Below, piece after piece: positions 1 to 8,224 of a stretch of DNA of 64,000 nt. The position numbers were made by a program, and so were the translations under genes. The stretch's first letter is position 1. Every line of letters starts with the position of its first letter. Source of the DNA: Chitinophaga flava (GTDB lineage: Bacteria; Bacteroidota; Bacteroidia; Chitinophagales; Chitinophagaceae). The notes under the pieces were generated by a model. It worked only from the letters and a program-made list of their open reading frames with translations, was not told the origin of the DNA and did no database searches. The stretch covers positions 558,001 through 622,000 of the forward strand of contig NZ_QFFJ01000001.1 in assembly GCF_003308995.1 (NCBI RefSeq). The letters run 5' to 3'.

Positions 1-465
1 AGGCCCCAGGCTCTTACCGGGGTTTTCCGTTTTGAAAACATTCTTCACTACCTGATTGCTGTCATAGCTATAGTACCAGAGATCACCGTTATCATTGCCG
101 TACTGTCCTTCCTGCAACATGAAAAAGCCGTTTTCGTACTTACCCCATACTTTGACGTTGTAAGCAACAGAATCAATGCTAACCGTATTACGTGCTGTCA
201 CCACCACCCGGAACATTCCACTTGCAGACGCTGTAAATTTCAGAATGGAATCCGTACCAGCAGCAGTTCCGTTTATTTTCCAGTCGAACGTAGTGCCGTT
301 AACGTTAGCTACCCGCGCCCGCAGGGTAATCGCCTCTCCCAGATGTAAAGTATCTGAACGACCTTCTTGCTGAAGTCCAACGCCAGGTATTGCTTCCTCT
401 TTTTTACAGGCCGTAAAAAAGGCCACCAACAAGGACAGCAGGGTAAAACACTTTTTAAAATTCAT
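1..465 (-). CDS. Surface lipoprotein, DUF5074/BtuG-like, partial (3' end beyond window)
   Basis: An open frame of 155 codons runs from ATG at 465 off the left edge. The N-terminus is a lipoprotein signal ending in a lipobox-like stretch (FFTAC, Cys20) followed by KK. Next comes a PKD/Ig-like stretch (about residues 35-100), then a segment with GFFMLQEGQYGNDNG. That segment resembles the start of the propeller in the lipoprotein at 2278-3429 (GFYLLNEGNMGSNKS). A cobalamin riboswitch lies upstream on the same strand (745-916), so I infer B12-repressed expression and a role in binding corrinoids at the cell surface. The C-terminal half is not visible, so the family call rests on the N-terminal part. 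Confidence 0.75.
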   Translation of the reverse strand, partial: MNFKKCFTLLSLLVAFFTACKKEEAIPGVGLQQEGRSDTLHLGEAITLRARVANVNGTTFDWKINGTAAGTDSILKFTASASGMFRVVVTARNTVSIDSVAYNVKVWGKYENGFFMLQEGQYGNDNGDLWYYSYDSNQVVKNVFKTENPGKSLGP

Positions 466-744
466 AGTGTACTAATATGTGTTGTTAATATATTTTTTGA
501 TGGTAGATAAACACATAACACCGGCACTACAGTACAGGCAAGGGAATTCCGTTTTGTTTTTTTGATGTAAAAAAACAAGCAGGCTACAGTTGATGTGACA
601 ACAACAACCGGGAACAAAAAAACAATACAGGTCTATAAACCTGTAACCACACAGCACAGCGGGTGAACCAAATAATAATACGTGAACATAAAGCCGTTAG
701 GCTAAACATTCTGGTGCCTTTCACCCGAAAGCAACAAATGACTG
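466..744. other. Leader region between riboswitch and lipoprotein gene
   Basis: About 280 bases lie between the cobalamin riboswitch and the lipoprotein start at 465. The stretch is AT-rich and I see no convincing gene. It is probably the rest of the 5' leader, where the riboswitch would act on termination or translation. I could not identify a clear terminator stem by eye. Confidence 0.4.
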
Positions 745-916
745 ATGGCTACTGGCAGGTCTTCTGGCTTCCCTGCTTTCCCGGTGGCCTTCCCATCTGC
801 ATCAGCAGACAGTGGCATGGAGTAAACTCCGGGAAAATATTACCGGCAAAAACGCCGGTGTGCAGGATCACAGCTACGGGGATAGCTCCGGTCTTACACC
901 GGATTCCCTTTTAATG
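745..916 (-). promoter_or_regulatory. Cobalamin riboswitch
   Basis: Read on the minus strand, the segment starts with AAAAGGGAA-CCGGTG, has an A/C-rich core with a GCTGTGA stretch, carries the invariant B12-box element GCCACTG (810-816 on the plus strand as CAGTGGC), and then GGGAAGGC and CCAGAAGACCTGCC near the 3' end. This is the standard order of the cobalamin aptamer. It precedes the lipoprotein starting at 465 on the same strand, which it should repress when B12 is plentiful. The boundaries are approximate. Confidence 0.9.
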
Positions 917-965
917 TTTTGCTTAAAACAAAACAACCAATCGCGTAGCGAAGCTACAAAAAAAA

Positions 966-987
966 TCCCAGGACTAAAGTCCTGGGA
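966..987. repeat. REP-like palindrome
   Basis: A perfect hairpin (TCCCAGGACT, AA, AGTCCTGGGA) sits between the riboswitch and the end of the gene at 1077. It has the same layout as the two CCCGGG palindromes at 7784-7865: a C-run, purines, CTAAAG or TTTTAG, then the complement. It may also serve as a terminator for the minus-strand operon that ends at 1077. Confidence 0.6.
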
Positions 988-992
988 TAAAT

Positions 993-1068
993 TTGTTTTG
1001 AATGATTTTATTTAAGCGTTTTGTTTTGAATGATTTTGCTGTTGTTTTAGATTATTGTTTTGAATGAT
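993..1068. repeat. Three copies of a 14-base direct repeat
   Basis: TTGTTTTGAATGAT occurs at 993-1006, 1021-1034 and 1055-1068, just after the stop of the lipoprotein gene at 1077 (minus strand). The role is unknown; slippage or a decayed repeat element would explain it. Confidence 0.7.
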
Positions 1069-1076
1069 GCTTGTTA

Positions 1077-2264
1077 TTATTTTAGATTGAGGTCTTTTAC
1101 GCCGGCTACTTCTGTAGAGATTTCTCCCAGCCAGCCGCCTTCCGCACGCATGCTGGTGTATACACGGATAAAGTCAACCCCTTTCAGTTGTACTGCATTC
1201 CCTTTTTTATCGACGGCCCAGCTGATTTTGATGTTAGCTTTTTCATTATCGTTAGACCAGTTGTCAGCATAACCAAAAGGGAAAGCTGGACTAACAAAAT
1301 AAGTACCCGCACCAGATTTGTCTACCACATATTCATCTGTCAGCCTGGAGCCGGAGAACGTGATGCTATCTCCTTTCCACTGCGGATAATAAGATTGGGT
1401 ATGGTACATATTTTTAGACAGGTATCCTGATTTCCCCTGATTATCTTTCCATTTGATATAGGTGGTATCAGTGAGAGCAGGATAATTTTTATTAGGCGTT
1501 TTTACTTTGTTCTCATCCGGTTTGTAGTAGGTGATCTGATAGTTACGGATTGTTTTAGGACTGTTGTACTCAGAACCGGCGATCTCATACCACTCATCAT
1601 CCGGAAGCCCGTTGCCATTGGCATCATAAGCTACCTCGATAATTCCAGGCTCCGCCCAACTCTCAAAAGCATTTCCAAGTACGGTAAAACTGTAGGCACC
1701 CGGCACATTCAGGATCGTATGATCAAATCCCATCACCACATAACCGCCAAATCCACCCAGGTGTATGATGCCACCGTTCTTTAGAGCTTCTTCTGCTTTG
1801 GCATTCATTTTCTGTTGATCATCTCCGTTTTCCCATGCCGGCAGCGTATGCACAAACTGGCCAGGGGCCGGTTGAAAATCAAATACCCGGGTAACACCAT
1901 TGGTATATTTTCCGGTTGATATTTTAACTGGGACGTCTACACGCTTTTCTCCTTCACTGTTTTTAACAATCAATGCGAGCGTATAATTTCCTTCTTTGGT
2001 AAACAGATACTGCAGCTCTTTTGTAGTGGATAAGGTATCATTGCCCAGCTTCCACAGATAGGAAGCTCCATTATCATTTTTCACGGTGGCGGCTAAACGT
2101 ACCCACTGCATATTTCCAGTATTTACACCACCTGCCGGTACATTAACCGACACCTCCGGCCCGGTGACCGGTGGCGTAACGGTAGGTGTTGTATCCTCAC
2201 TCTTGGAACAGCTTCCCGCGAAGAGTGCTGCCAGCATCACAAAGGGTAAAAGTCGTTGCTTCAT
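1077..2264 (-). CDS. PKD-domain surface lipoprotein of the B12 uptake operon
   Basis: This 395-residue lipoprotein has a signal ending at LFAGSC (Cys19). A PKD/Ig-like domain follows (about residues 40-115). The large C-terminal domain contains VLGNAFESWAEPGI and DANGNGLPDDEWYEIAGSEY, with an Asp/Asn-rich, possibly calcium-binding loop (DANGNGLPDD). It is the third gene of the riboswitch-led operon: it starts 13 bases after the BtuG-like gene ends and shares its strand. Similar lipoproteins accompany BtuB/BtuG in Bacteroidota, from memory. I infer an accessory corrinoid-binding or capture role at the outer surface; no catalytic site was recognised. Confidence 0.7.
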   Translation of the reverse strand: MKQRLLPFVMLAALFAGSCSKSEDTTPTVTPPVTGPEVSVNVPAGGVNTGNMQWVRLAATVKNDNGASYLWKLGNDTLSTTKELQYLFTKEGNYTLALIVKNSEGEKRVDVPVKISTGKYTNGVTRVFDFQPAPGQFVHTLPAWENGDDQQKMNAKAEEALKNGGIIHLGGFGGYVVMGFDHTILNVPGAYSFTVLGNAFESWAEPGIIEVAYDANGNGLPDDEWYEIAGSEYNSPKTIRNYQITYYKPDENKVKTPNKNYPALTDTTYIKWKDNQGKSGYLSKNMYHTQSYYPQWKGDSITFSGSRLTDEYVVDKSGAGTYFVSPAFPFGYADNWSNDNEKANIKISWAVDKKGNAVQLKGVDFIRVYTSMRAEGGWLGEISTEVAGVKDLNLK

Positions 2265-2277
2265 TTTTCTGTTGGTT

Positions 2278-3429
2278 TTATTGGGTTACCGGTAAAAAGA
2301 CAAAATGCCCCGGAATATCACCAGTGGTGACTGACCATCTCTTTTTGCCTTGTCTATTAAAACAATACAGTACGCCGGAAGAAACATAATCCCGGGCATC
2401 TGTTACATATACATCTTTTGTTTCAGGATCCACCATTATGCCATAGGGCATTTTAATAGCCCTCTCCGTACCATCTGTAATAAAGCTGCCGGGAATGATG
2501 GTCTCTGTTTTAACATTAATCATCCCATAATTAATTCTCCAGGAAGCAGTATTATAGCTGTATTCTGAGCCATATACATAAGCTGTGTCGCCGGAGATAC
2601 AGAGGTTGCTGGCAGCCATGGGGAAGCGTTTTTTCACGGCATCCGTCTTAGTGTCCACCAGATACAATGCAGAAGGCCTGTTGTAGTAGTCTCCCCTGCT
2701 GGTCACATACAAATCGCCATCACGGTCTGCTTTCAGGCGATGCAGGTTAATATCAACAGTTATCTTTTTTATTTCCTTAAAAGTGCTGAGATCAATCACT
2801 GATATGGTACTATCGTATGTGGGTGGACGATAGCCCCCGGAATTAGCCACGTACAGTTTACCATCCACGACGGCCATTTCCTCCGGCTGGTAGCCAACTT
2901 CCACCTTACGGGTGATTTGCAGGGTAGCGGTATCCACTTCGGCCACAATACCTATCGGCGACCGTGGATCAATTAAAACAGGGCCGGCATATGAACTAAT
3001 ATAGGCTTTACCGTTAGCAAAGGTGATATAGCGGCAGTTCAGCAGTCCTATCTGCCCGATACGCTTCACAGTGTTGGCATCCATCACCTCCACCTTATTG
3101 GACACATTAATCACGGCAAACAGCTTATTGCCATATATCTGCACATCATTGCCCACATCGCCGAGTTCCTTCACCACTGTGGGATTCGCTTCTGCATAGA
3201 TATTCTTTTTATACAATCCGCTGGTAAAATCAAAAAAGTCGAGGGTAGACTTGTTACTGCCCATGTTTCCTTCATTCAGCAGATAGAAACCTTTGTACTG
3301 GTAGTGTTTTACAGGGGTATCCACCTGGGTAACTACTGGTGGCACAATATCATTACCGGTACGGCAGCCGCTGATGGCCACGGCAGCCATCAACATAACA
3401 ATACCTGTAAAACGTAATAATTTTATCAT
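2278..3429 (-). CDS. BtuG-like beta-propeller lipoprotein (DUF5074/YncE-like)
   Basis: The protein has 383 residues with a lipoprotein signal ending in AISGC (Cys22). The body is a chain of propeller-type blades with recurring patterns such as NKLFAVINVSNKVEVMD, GKAYISSYAGP, GKLYVANSGG and GDLYVTSRGD. It starts four bases after the BtuB-like receptor stops and lies under the same cobalamin riboswitch. BtuG proteins of gut Bacteroides are surface YncE-like propellers that cap the BtuB transporter and bind B12 very tightly (established knowledge). The position and fold fit a BtuG equivalent; B12 binding here is inferred. Confidence 0.8.
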   Translation of the reverse strand: MIKLLRFTGIVMLMAAVAISGCRTGNDIVPPVVTQVDTPVKHYQYKGFYLLNEGNMGSNKSTLDFFDFTSGLYKKNIYAEANPTVVKELGDVGNDVQIYGNKLFAVINVSNKVEVMDANTVKRIGQIGLLNCRYITFANGKAYISSYAGPVLIDPRSPIGIVAEVDTATLQITRKVEVGYQPEEMAVVDGKLYVANSGGYRPPTYDSTISVIDLSTFKEIKKITVDINLHRLKADRDGDLYVTSRGDYYNRPSALYLVDTKTDAVKKRFPMAASNLCISGDTAYVYGSEYSYNTASWRINYGMINVKTETIIPGSFITDGTERAIKMPYGIMVDPETKDVYVTDARDYVSSGVLYCFNRQGKKRWSVTTGDIPGHFVFLPVTQ

Positions 3430-3433
3430 GAGC

Positions 3434-5440
3434 TTAGATGTTTACAGACAAAATGAATTTGAAATTCCGGCCTGGCATCGGGTAGTTGAGCACCACATCA
3501 TAATACTGATTAAACAGGTTGTTGACCTGTGCGGTACAACGGAAGCCGGTTCTATTGAGCTTCCAGCTGCGGGTAAACGTGACATCACTAGTATACCAGG
3601 GTTGCATATAGTTGTCCCTGATATTCTCCTTGCTATCGTAGCGCTCACCGGTATAGAGGAAACTATAGTTCAGGTCCCAGTCCCGGTAACTGCCGCCCAA
3701 TACCAGCGAGCCGCTATGCCAGGGGATGTAGGGTATCTGGTGACCATAAAAACTCTCTGCCTGGCTGGTAAAATCTCTCGCATCCTGAAAGGTATAATTG
3801 ACACGGGTGCTGAGCTGACAGTCTTTCAGTATCTGCCAGACAGCCTTGGCTTTCACGTCTATGCCTTTGATCTTCACAAAACCCAGGTTCATCATCGTCC
3901 AGCGGAACTGGCTGGCTGCAGGAACTGCCACTATTTTGTTGGTAACCTCATTGTAATAGGCGTCTGTTTCCAGGCCCAGCTCCTGCAATATTTTTCCACT
4001 GAAAGTATGACTCCAGGTAAGACCGGTATTGTATTGTGTGGCAAACTCCGGTTTCAGGTTGGAGTTACCGATGTCAGTGTAATAGAGATCGTTGAAGGTG
4101 GGCATTCTGAAGATACGTTTGTAAAACGACCTCCAGGTGATATTGGGTTTCGCAAAAGGTTGCCAGGAGACAAATACAGCGGGTGTGAGTTCCTGATGTG
4201 AAGGAGAGGCCGCATTTTTCTTCACTTCTTCATTCATGATGGTGTTGAGCAAACTGGCCTGTGCACTGAAGCGGTTGAAATTCACCGAGGTGGCCAGGGC
4301 TACCAATGTGGTAAAACGTTGTGGATAGGAGAAATTAGTCAGGTCGGCATCCAGCTTGTTCCATTGAAAATCACCGGACAGGCCCAGGTTCCACCAGCTG
4401 GTGAGCAGGTACTGATTGGCTACAGACACATACACTTCCTGCTGGCGGTAGCGGTTTTCGATATAACGAACAGTATCTGGTGCCAGATAATGCGTATAGT
4501 CGTAGGCGTATTTCCCGTTGAGCATAAGGCTGTAGCGTTTGCTCAGATCTTTACGCCAGGAAGACTGCACAAAAAAGTTGCGGTCCCATTGCCGGTCAAC
4601 ATGACCAAATACATTGTTGACGACAAAGCCTGGCAGGCCTCTTTCTGAATTATAGAAATAGATCCTGCTGTTCCATTCGCCGCCATTGAGGATACCGTGC
4701 AGACCACCTTCCACCCGCAATGCGTTGATATCACTGTTTTTGCGGATGGCGGTGGTATCATATCCTTTTTCTTTTTGATAGCGGAATTTGTAGCGGCCAT
4801 TGGCATTGATCCATTCAGCATTGAAGGATGCCGACACGCGCTGGCTTATTTTCTCCTGCCAGAGAATGGAGGGGTTGACGAGGCCGAAAGAGCCGGTTTT
4901 AAAAGTACCTTTTATGTGCCGTTGTTCACCGCCTTCGAAGCGGGGTTTGACGGAAGTGAGGTAGATGGATCCCGCAGAACCATAGTCTTTTGCCGGCTGG
5001 AAGATGCTGCTTTTCTGACCATTGTACAGGGAGATTTCTTCCATGTTTTCCAGTGAGAACTTGCCCAGATCAACCTGGCCGTTTTGTGCATTTCCGAGTT
5101 CAATACCATCGAAAAACACGCCGGTATGGTTGGTGCCCATACTGCGTACATCTACTGTTTTCAGGCCGCCGATGCCACCGTAATCTTTTACCTGGATGCC
5201 CGAAAAGTAGCGCAGCGCGTCTGCTACCGACTGGGTACCTAATCGTTGCAGCTCCTTGCCTTTGAGCTGCTGCCCCGGTGCGACTTCTTTATTACCACGT
5301 GGGGCGCTGACAGCCACCTCCCGCAGTTCGCGGGTTCTGGTAGTGTCGGTTTGCTGTGCTTTCAGCACAGCAGGCATTCCGGGCAACAGACACAGGAAAA
5401 TCTTTACAAGAGCACTTCCCTGTTGGTAGATACGCATCAT
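3434..5440 (-). CDS. btuB: BtuB-like TonB-dependent cobalamin receptor
   Basis: This 668-residue outer-membrane receptor has a signal peptide (cleavage near KAQQ, about residue 29), a plug domain (TQSVADALRYFSGIQVKDYG, VDVRSMGTNHTGVFFDGIEL) and a long barrel that ends in an aromatic-rich strand (NFKFILSVNI). It lacks the carboxypeptidase-like and STN extensions of SusC proteins, as expected for a vitamin or siderophore receptor. The upstream cobalamin riboswitch (5566-5712, same strand) and the following BtuG-like gene make cobalamin the most likely substrate. Two Met codons open the frame; either could be the start. Uptake would depend on TonB-ExbBD encoded elsewhere. Confidence 0.85.
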   Translation of the reverse strand: MMRIYQQGSALVKIFLCLLPGMPAVLKAQQTDTTRTRELREVAVSAPRGNKEVAPGQQLKGKELQRLGTQSVADALRYFSGIQVKDYGGIGGLKTVDVRSMGTNHTGVFFDGIELGNAQNGQVDLGKFSLENMEEISLYNGQKSSIFQPAKDYGSAGSIYLTSVKPRFEGGEQRHIKGTFKTGSFGLVNPSILWQEKISQRVSASFNAEWINANGRYKFRYQKEKGYDTTAIRKNSDINALRVEGGLHGILNGGEWNSRIYFYNSERGLPGFVVNNVFGHVDRQWDRNFFVQSSWRKDLSKRYSLMLNGKYAYDYTHYLAPDTVRYIENRYRQQEVYVSVANQYLLTSWWNLGLSGDFQWNKLDADLTNFSYPQRFTTLVALATSVNFNRFSAQASLLNTIMNEEVKKNAASPSHQELTPAVFVSWQPFAKPNITWRSFYKRIFRMPTFNDLYYTDIGNSNLKPEFATQYNTGLTWSHTFSGKILQELGLETDAYYNEVTNKIVAVPAASQFRWTMMNLGFVKIKGIDVKAKAVWQILKDCQLSTRVNYTFQDARDFTSQAESFYGHQIPYIPWHSGSLVLGGSYRDWDLNYSFLYTGERYDSKENIRDNYMQPWYTSDVTFTRSWKLNRTGFRCTAQVNNLFNQYYDVVLNYPMPGRNFKFILSVNI

Positions 5441-5565
5441 ACTTCACCGTTTTGATAATTTCTTCAACGGCCTTCGTATCAGGAGTAAAATCAAGGTAAG
5501 TTCCTTCAGGCAGTCTGCCTGCAACATGATTTACTTCAAAGCCTCATTCCACGAAGGCTTAAAAC

Positions 5566-5712
5566 AGATGCATGGCAGGTATTCTGACTTATCTCTGCTT
5601 CGGGCGGCCTTCCCATTGATTATCAACAGTGGCCGGATAGATGCCCGGGCATTTGAGAGAATTACAGCAGCGGGACTGTCCGGGATTTACACCCGTGTTC
5701 CCTTTTAATTAC
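5566..5712 (-). promoter_or_regulatory. Cobalamin riboswitch upstream of btuB-like operon
   Basis: The minus-strand reading gives AAAAGGGAACACGGGTGTAA at the 5' end, then GGACAGTCCCGCTGCTGTAA, the B12 box GGCCACTG (plus-strand CAGTGGC at 5627-5633), GGGAAGGCCGCCC, and AGTCAGAATACCTGCCATGC at the 3' end. This is a compact, canonical cobalamin aptamer about 125 bases upstream of the receptor start. High B12 should shut off the receptor operon. Confidence 0.95.
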
Positions 5713-5787
5713 CCTCGTCCGCAACGGAGAGGAGTAAACCATTGCGCTGCGAAGGTAGCAGATAAATTCCTTTTCTTCAAAAAGTTG

Positions 5788-6426
5788 TCAGTGGTACCCT
5801 GACAGGAGTAGTTTGTTATCGATGGCACATTTAATGAGCATGGCTGTATTACGGGCTTTGAATTTGCCCAACAGGTTACGTCGGTGACTGTCTACCGTAT
5901 CACTGCTGATAAAAAGTTTTTCGGCTATTTCGAGGTTGGTATGGCCGTTGGCAATCAGCCACAATACTTCCTTTTCCCTTTTGGTGATATTCAATTGTCT
6001 GGCTCTTGTTCTTCTGTCATCTGTTTGCCAAACATCTTCGAGTCCTGCCGACAGATAGGTGTGCCCGTTATGCACGTCACGGATGGCTTTCAATAGTTCT
6101 TCCTTGTCGGCATTCTTCATCAGGCATCCACTGGCACCGCTTTCCATCATCTCGTGGATACCGGGTCCATCTTTGTGGTAGCTCAGTCCGAGCACCATTG
6201 TTTCAGGATAGTTTCTTTTTATAACATGGCATAGCGCTGCACCGGACATATCGGGCAAGAGGGTGTCCAGCAGAATAATATCAGCCCTGTGGTGAACAAG
6301 AAAACTCAGGCACGCCTCCCCCGTTCTTGTTTCTCCCGTCAGTTCAATGTCTCTTTCAAAACAGAGTAATGCGCGTAGACCTTCCAGTATCAATGGGTGA
6401 TCATCTACACAATATAATCGGATCAT
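5788..6426 (-). CDS. NarL/LuxR-type response regulator (orphan)
   Basis: The 212-residue protein has an N-terminal receiver domain with acidic pair Asp8/Asp9, phospho-acceptor Asp54 (IILLDTLLPDM) and Lys104. A C-terminal LuxR-type helix-turn-helix follows (LNITKREKEVLWLIANGHTN and SSDTVDSHRRNLLGKF, about residues 145-205). No histidine kinase lies beside it, so the partner is unknown. It sits between the B12 operon and the lanthipeptide locus, on the same strand as both, with 128 bases separating it from lanC. A role in controlling the lanthipeptide genes is possible but not shown. Confidence 0.9.
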   Translation of the reverse strand: MIRLYCVDDHPLILEGLRALLCFERDIELTGETRTGEACLSFLVHHRADIILLDTLLPDMSGAALCHVIKRNYPETMVLGLSYHKDGPGIHEMMESGASGCLMKNADKEELLKAIRDVHNGHTYLSAGLEDVWQTDDRRTRARQLNITKREKEVLWLIANGHTNLEIAEKLFISSDTVDSHRRNLLGKFKARNTAMLIKCAIDNKLLLSGYH

Positions 6427-6554
6427 GGTTATTTCATATTTGCTGTAACGTTGGCATGCGTTGGCATGGATTTCCGGATGAACAGTTTTCGTGGATCAAA
6501 TACTAACTGTAATATATAAAAAAAAGAAACAAAATGAAACTTTCCGAAAGATGT

Positions 6555-7766
6555 TTATGATATCAACAGGCATTCATTCCAGCCTGTACTCATTTCTGGT
6601 TGCAGGAAGCCTAAGAGTGACAGTCCTGTTCCTGCAATACCTTCCAGCACACTATAATTGTCTACATAATCAGGGTGATGATAAAATTTGTACCCGGCAG
6701 GCCCATCCGTCCAGGTATTCATTTTTAGGGTTGTCTCCAGCCAGTTGAACGCAGCCTTTTCCAGGACCGGATCACCAGTGGCCAGGGCAGCCTGTTGCAA
6801 TATATGCGCAATGCCTGCGCTCCCATGACATAAACAGGTATCATGTATGGCTCCGTTTTTCTGATTACGGTAAGCAGCAACATCATGCAATACTGACAAC
6901 GCGGCTTCGTTGTAAGCCGGCTTCTGCAGACGCTTTCCGGCGCCCAGCAGCATAGTGGCAATACCAAGATCGCCATAACACCAGCCCAAACGACTATTTA
7001 CATCGCCGCTAATCACATTGGCGGCATTCACTAAAGTAGGGAACAACGAGAGTCCTTTTCCACCATCAGTTTTCCGGGTATTCAGTACCCAGCGGGTAGC
7101 ATCTTCTATCAGCCCATGGGTAACATCCCGGGCAATTCCTTTTTCGTATATCCGGCACAGTATGGCGATGATAGCAGGTACGCCATGCGACAGTCCGAGG
7201 TTGTACAGGTTCTCCTCCTGATTACGATGGCTCTGGGAAGAAAACTGGTCCTTCCAGGCTATGCCCGTAGGTAAATGGTGTGCCGACCCGGCCAGATGTC
7301 CCACCAGCCTTTCCAGATACCTTTGCCCTATTTCAGGCGGCCGCCCAAGGAAATATAATGCCGTGCCGACCCCTTCATGCAGAAAATCATTTTTACCAGC
7401 CAGCAGGGTTTCTTCCATAAAATCGCCTACCACTTCATCAATCTCTGTAAAAGCATCTGTTATATCATCTTCCTCAATAAAACCCATACCTACCAGGTGC
7501 TGTATACACCAGGCAACACCGGCCACACCACCACAGAAAGATCCATTCAATGGTTGCTCAGACAAAGCTGTAATACTTTTTTGTACAATATCCAGCACCT
7601 TATCCAGATGCTCCTCACGGGAAGTAAATTGGTAATAGTAGGCATAGAACAAAGCACAGCCGGTATTTCCTCCTAAAAGGCCTGCATTTGTATCATTGGC
7701 TGTAAACAGATCCAGCTCTTTGCTGATCTGCTCCAGCGTCAACTCAATCTCTTTTCTGTAGTTCAT
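6555..7766 (-). CDS. LanC-like lanthionine synthetase (cyclase)
   Basis: The protein has 403 residues, the normal LanC size. It carries the LanC motifs with the zinc ligands in place: GLSHG (His194), WCYGD (Cys263) and CLCHGSAG (Cys313-His314), and the repeated double-barrel pattern (GFCGG-like GSFCGGVAGVAW). LanC proteins add cysteine thiols onto dehydrated Ser/Thr to form lanthionine rings in class I lanthipeptides. Two precursor genes lie directly upstream on the same strand, with two hairpins between. No LanB dehydratase, protease or exporter is found next to it, so dehydration must be done in trans if the peptides are modified. Confidence 0.9.
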   Translation of the reverse strand: MNYRKEIELTLEQISKELDLFTANDTNAGLLGGNTGCALFYAYYYQFTSREEHLDKVLDIVQKSITALSEQPLNGSFCGGVAGVAWCIQHLVGMGFIEEDDITDAFTEIDEVVGDFMEETLLAGKNDFLHEGVGTALYFLGRPPEIGQRYLERLVGHLAGSAHHLPTGIAWKDQFSSQSHRNQEENLYNLGLSHGVPAIIAILCRIYEKGIARDVTHGLIEDATRWVLNTRKTDGGKGLSLFPTLVNAANVISGDVNSRLGWCYGDLGIATMLLGAGKRLQKPAYNEAALSVLHDVAAYRNQKNGAIHDTCLCHGSAGIAHILQQAALATGDPVLEKAAFNWLETTLKMNTWTDGPAGYKFYHHPDYVDNYSVLEGIAGTGLSLLGFLQPEMSTGWNECLLIS

Positions 7767-7783
7767 CGTTCAAAATAAAATAT

Positions 7784-7865
7784 CCCCGGGCTAAAGCCCG
7801 GGGCTAATATTGATGAAGATTGAATAAATTTTAACCAATTATTAGCCCCGGGTTTTAGCCCGGGG
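7784..7865. repeat. Pair of GC-rich palindromes between lanA and lanC
   Basis: Two near-identical hairpins lie 42 bases apart: CCCCGGGCTAAAGCCCGGGG at 7784-7803 and CCCCGGGTTTTAGCCCGGGG at 7846-7865, with TAAT-type flanks. They occupy the gap between precursor 1 and lanC. They look like REP/BIME-type repeats and, on the transcript, could act as a partial terminator or RNA stabiliser that makes precursor mRNA exceed lanC mRNA. The palindrome at 966-987 is related in design. Confidence 0.85.
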
Positions 7866-7872
7866 AATTAAT

Positions 7873-8049
7873 TTAGATAATACAAGAGTCTTTGCTGCAA
7901 ACAGGCGCTCCCTGGCTCATACAAGCAACCACATAGGAGGTGCCGCAAGCACCGGAACGCTGATCTGCACCGGCAGACTGTACATGACTGCTAAGGTCAG
8001 ATACTTTAATCTTACCTAAACGAAGTTTTTTGGATGTTTCCTTTTTCAT
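7873..8049 (-). CDS. Class I lanthipeptide precursor 1
   Basis: The peptide has 58 residues from ATG at 8049; an in-frame TTG two codons earlier is less likely. The leader has the Bacteroidota pattern KKLRLGKIKVSDLS (residues 7-20), close to the leader of precursor 2. The core is rich in ring-forming residues: Cys35, Cys43, Cys51 and Cys56 with Ser32, Thr37, Ser38, Ser45, Ser52 and Ser55, so up to four rings are possible. It lies just upstream of lanC. The cleavage point is not certain; it may fall near SAGA (residues 25-28). Confidence 0.85.
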   Translation of the reverse strand: MKKETSKKLRLGKIKVSDLSSHVQSAGADQRSGACGTSYVVACMSQGAPVCSKDSCII

Positions 8050-8065
8050 AAACAAAAACTACAGT

Positions 8066-8224
8066 TTAGCAGTTAACCAGTGTGCTGGGAGGAGGGCATT
8101 TTGCCATCAGGCTGCAACCGGTGTAGGTAGGAGCTTTTACGTCTACGCTATCAACCTGAGCTGCATTCAGTTTAGCAACTTTAATTTTGTTCAGTACCAG
8201 CTTTTTTTCGAAAGTTTTTCTCAT
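8066..8224 (-). CDS. Class I lanthipeptide precursor 2 (short gene)
   Basis: The peptide has 52 residues from ATG at 8224 to TAA at 8066-8068. The leader, EKKLVLNKIKVAKLNAAQV, matches precursor 1 in the K-L-x-L-x-KIKV-x-x-L core. The C-terminal part has Cys37, Cys43 and Cys52 with Thr33, Thr35, Ser38, Ser47 and Thr48, plus a triple Pro (44-46). It ends 16 bases before precursor 1 begins, so the two are probably co-transcribed. The cores differ strongly, which suggests a two-component or two-product locus. Confidence 0.8.
   Translation of the reverse strand: MRKTFEKKLVLNKIKVAKLNAAQVDSVDVKAPTYTGCSLMAKCPPPSTLVNC

Noticed and set aside
663..1015. Short plus-strand frames
   Set aside because: They lie on the antisense strand of the cobalamin riboswitch and have no protein signature.
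3374..4201. Plus-strand frame of 275 codons; similar antisense frames at 33577-34572, 40478-41437 and 44212-45102
   Set aside because: All lie opposite well-supported receptor, SusD or oxidoreductase genes and look like codon-bias shadows.
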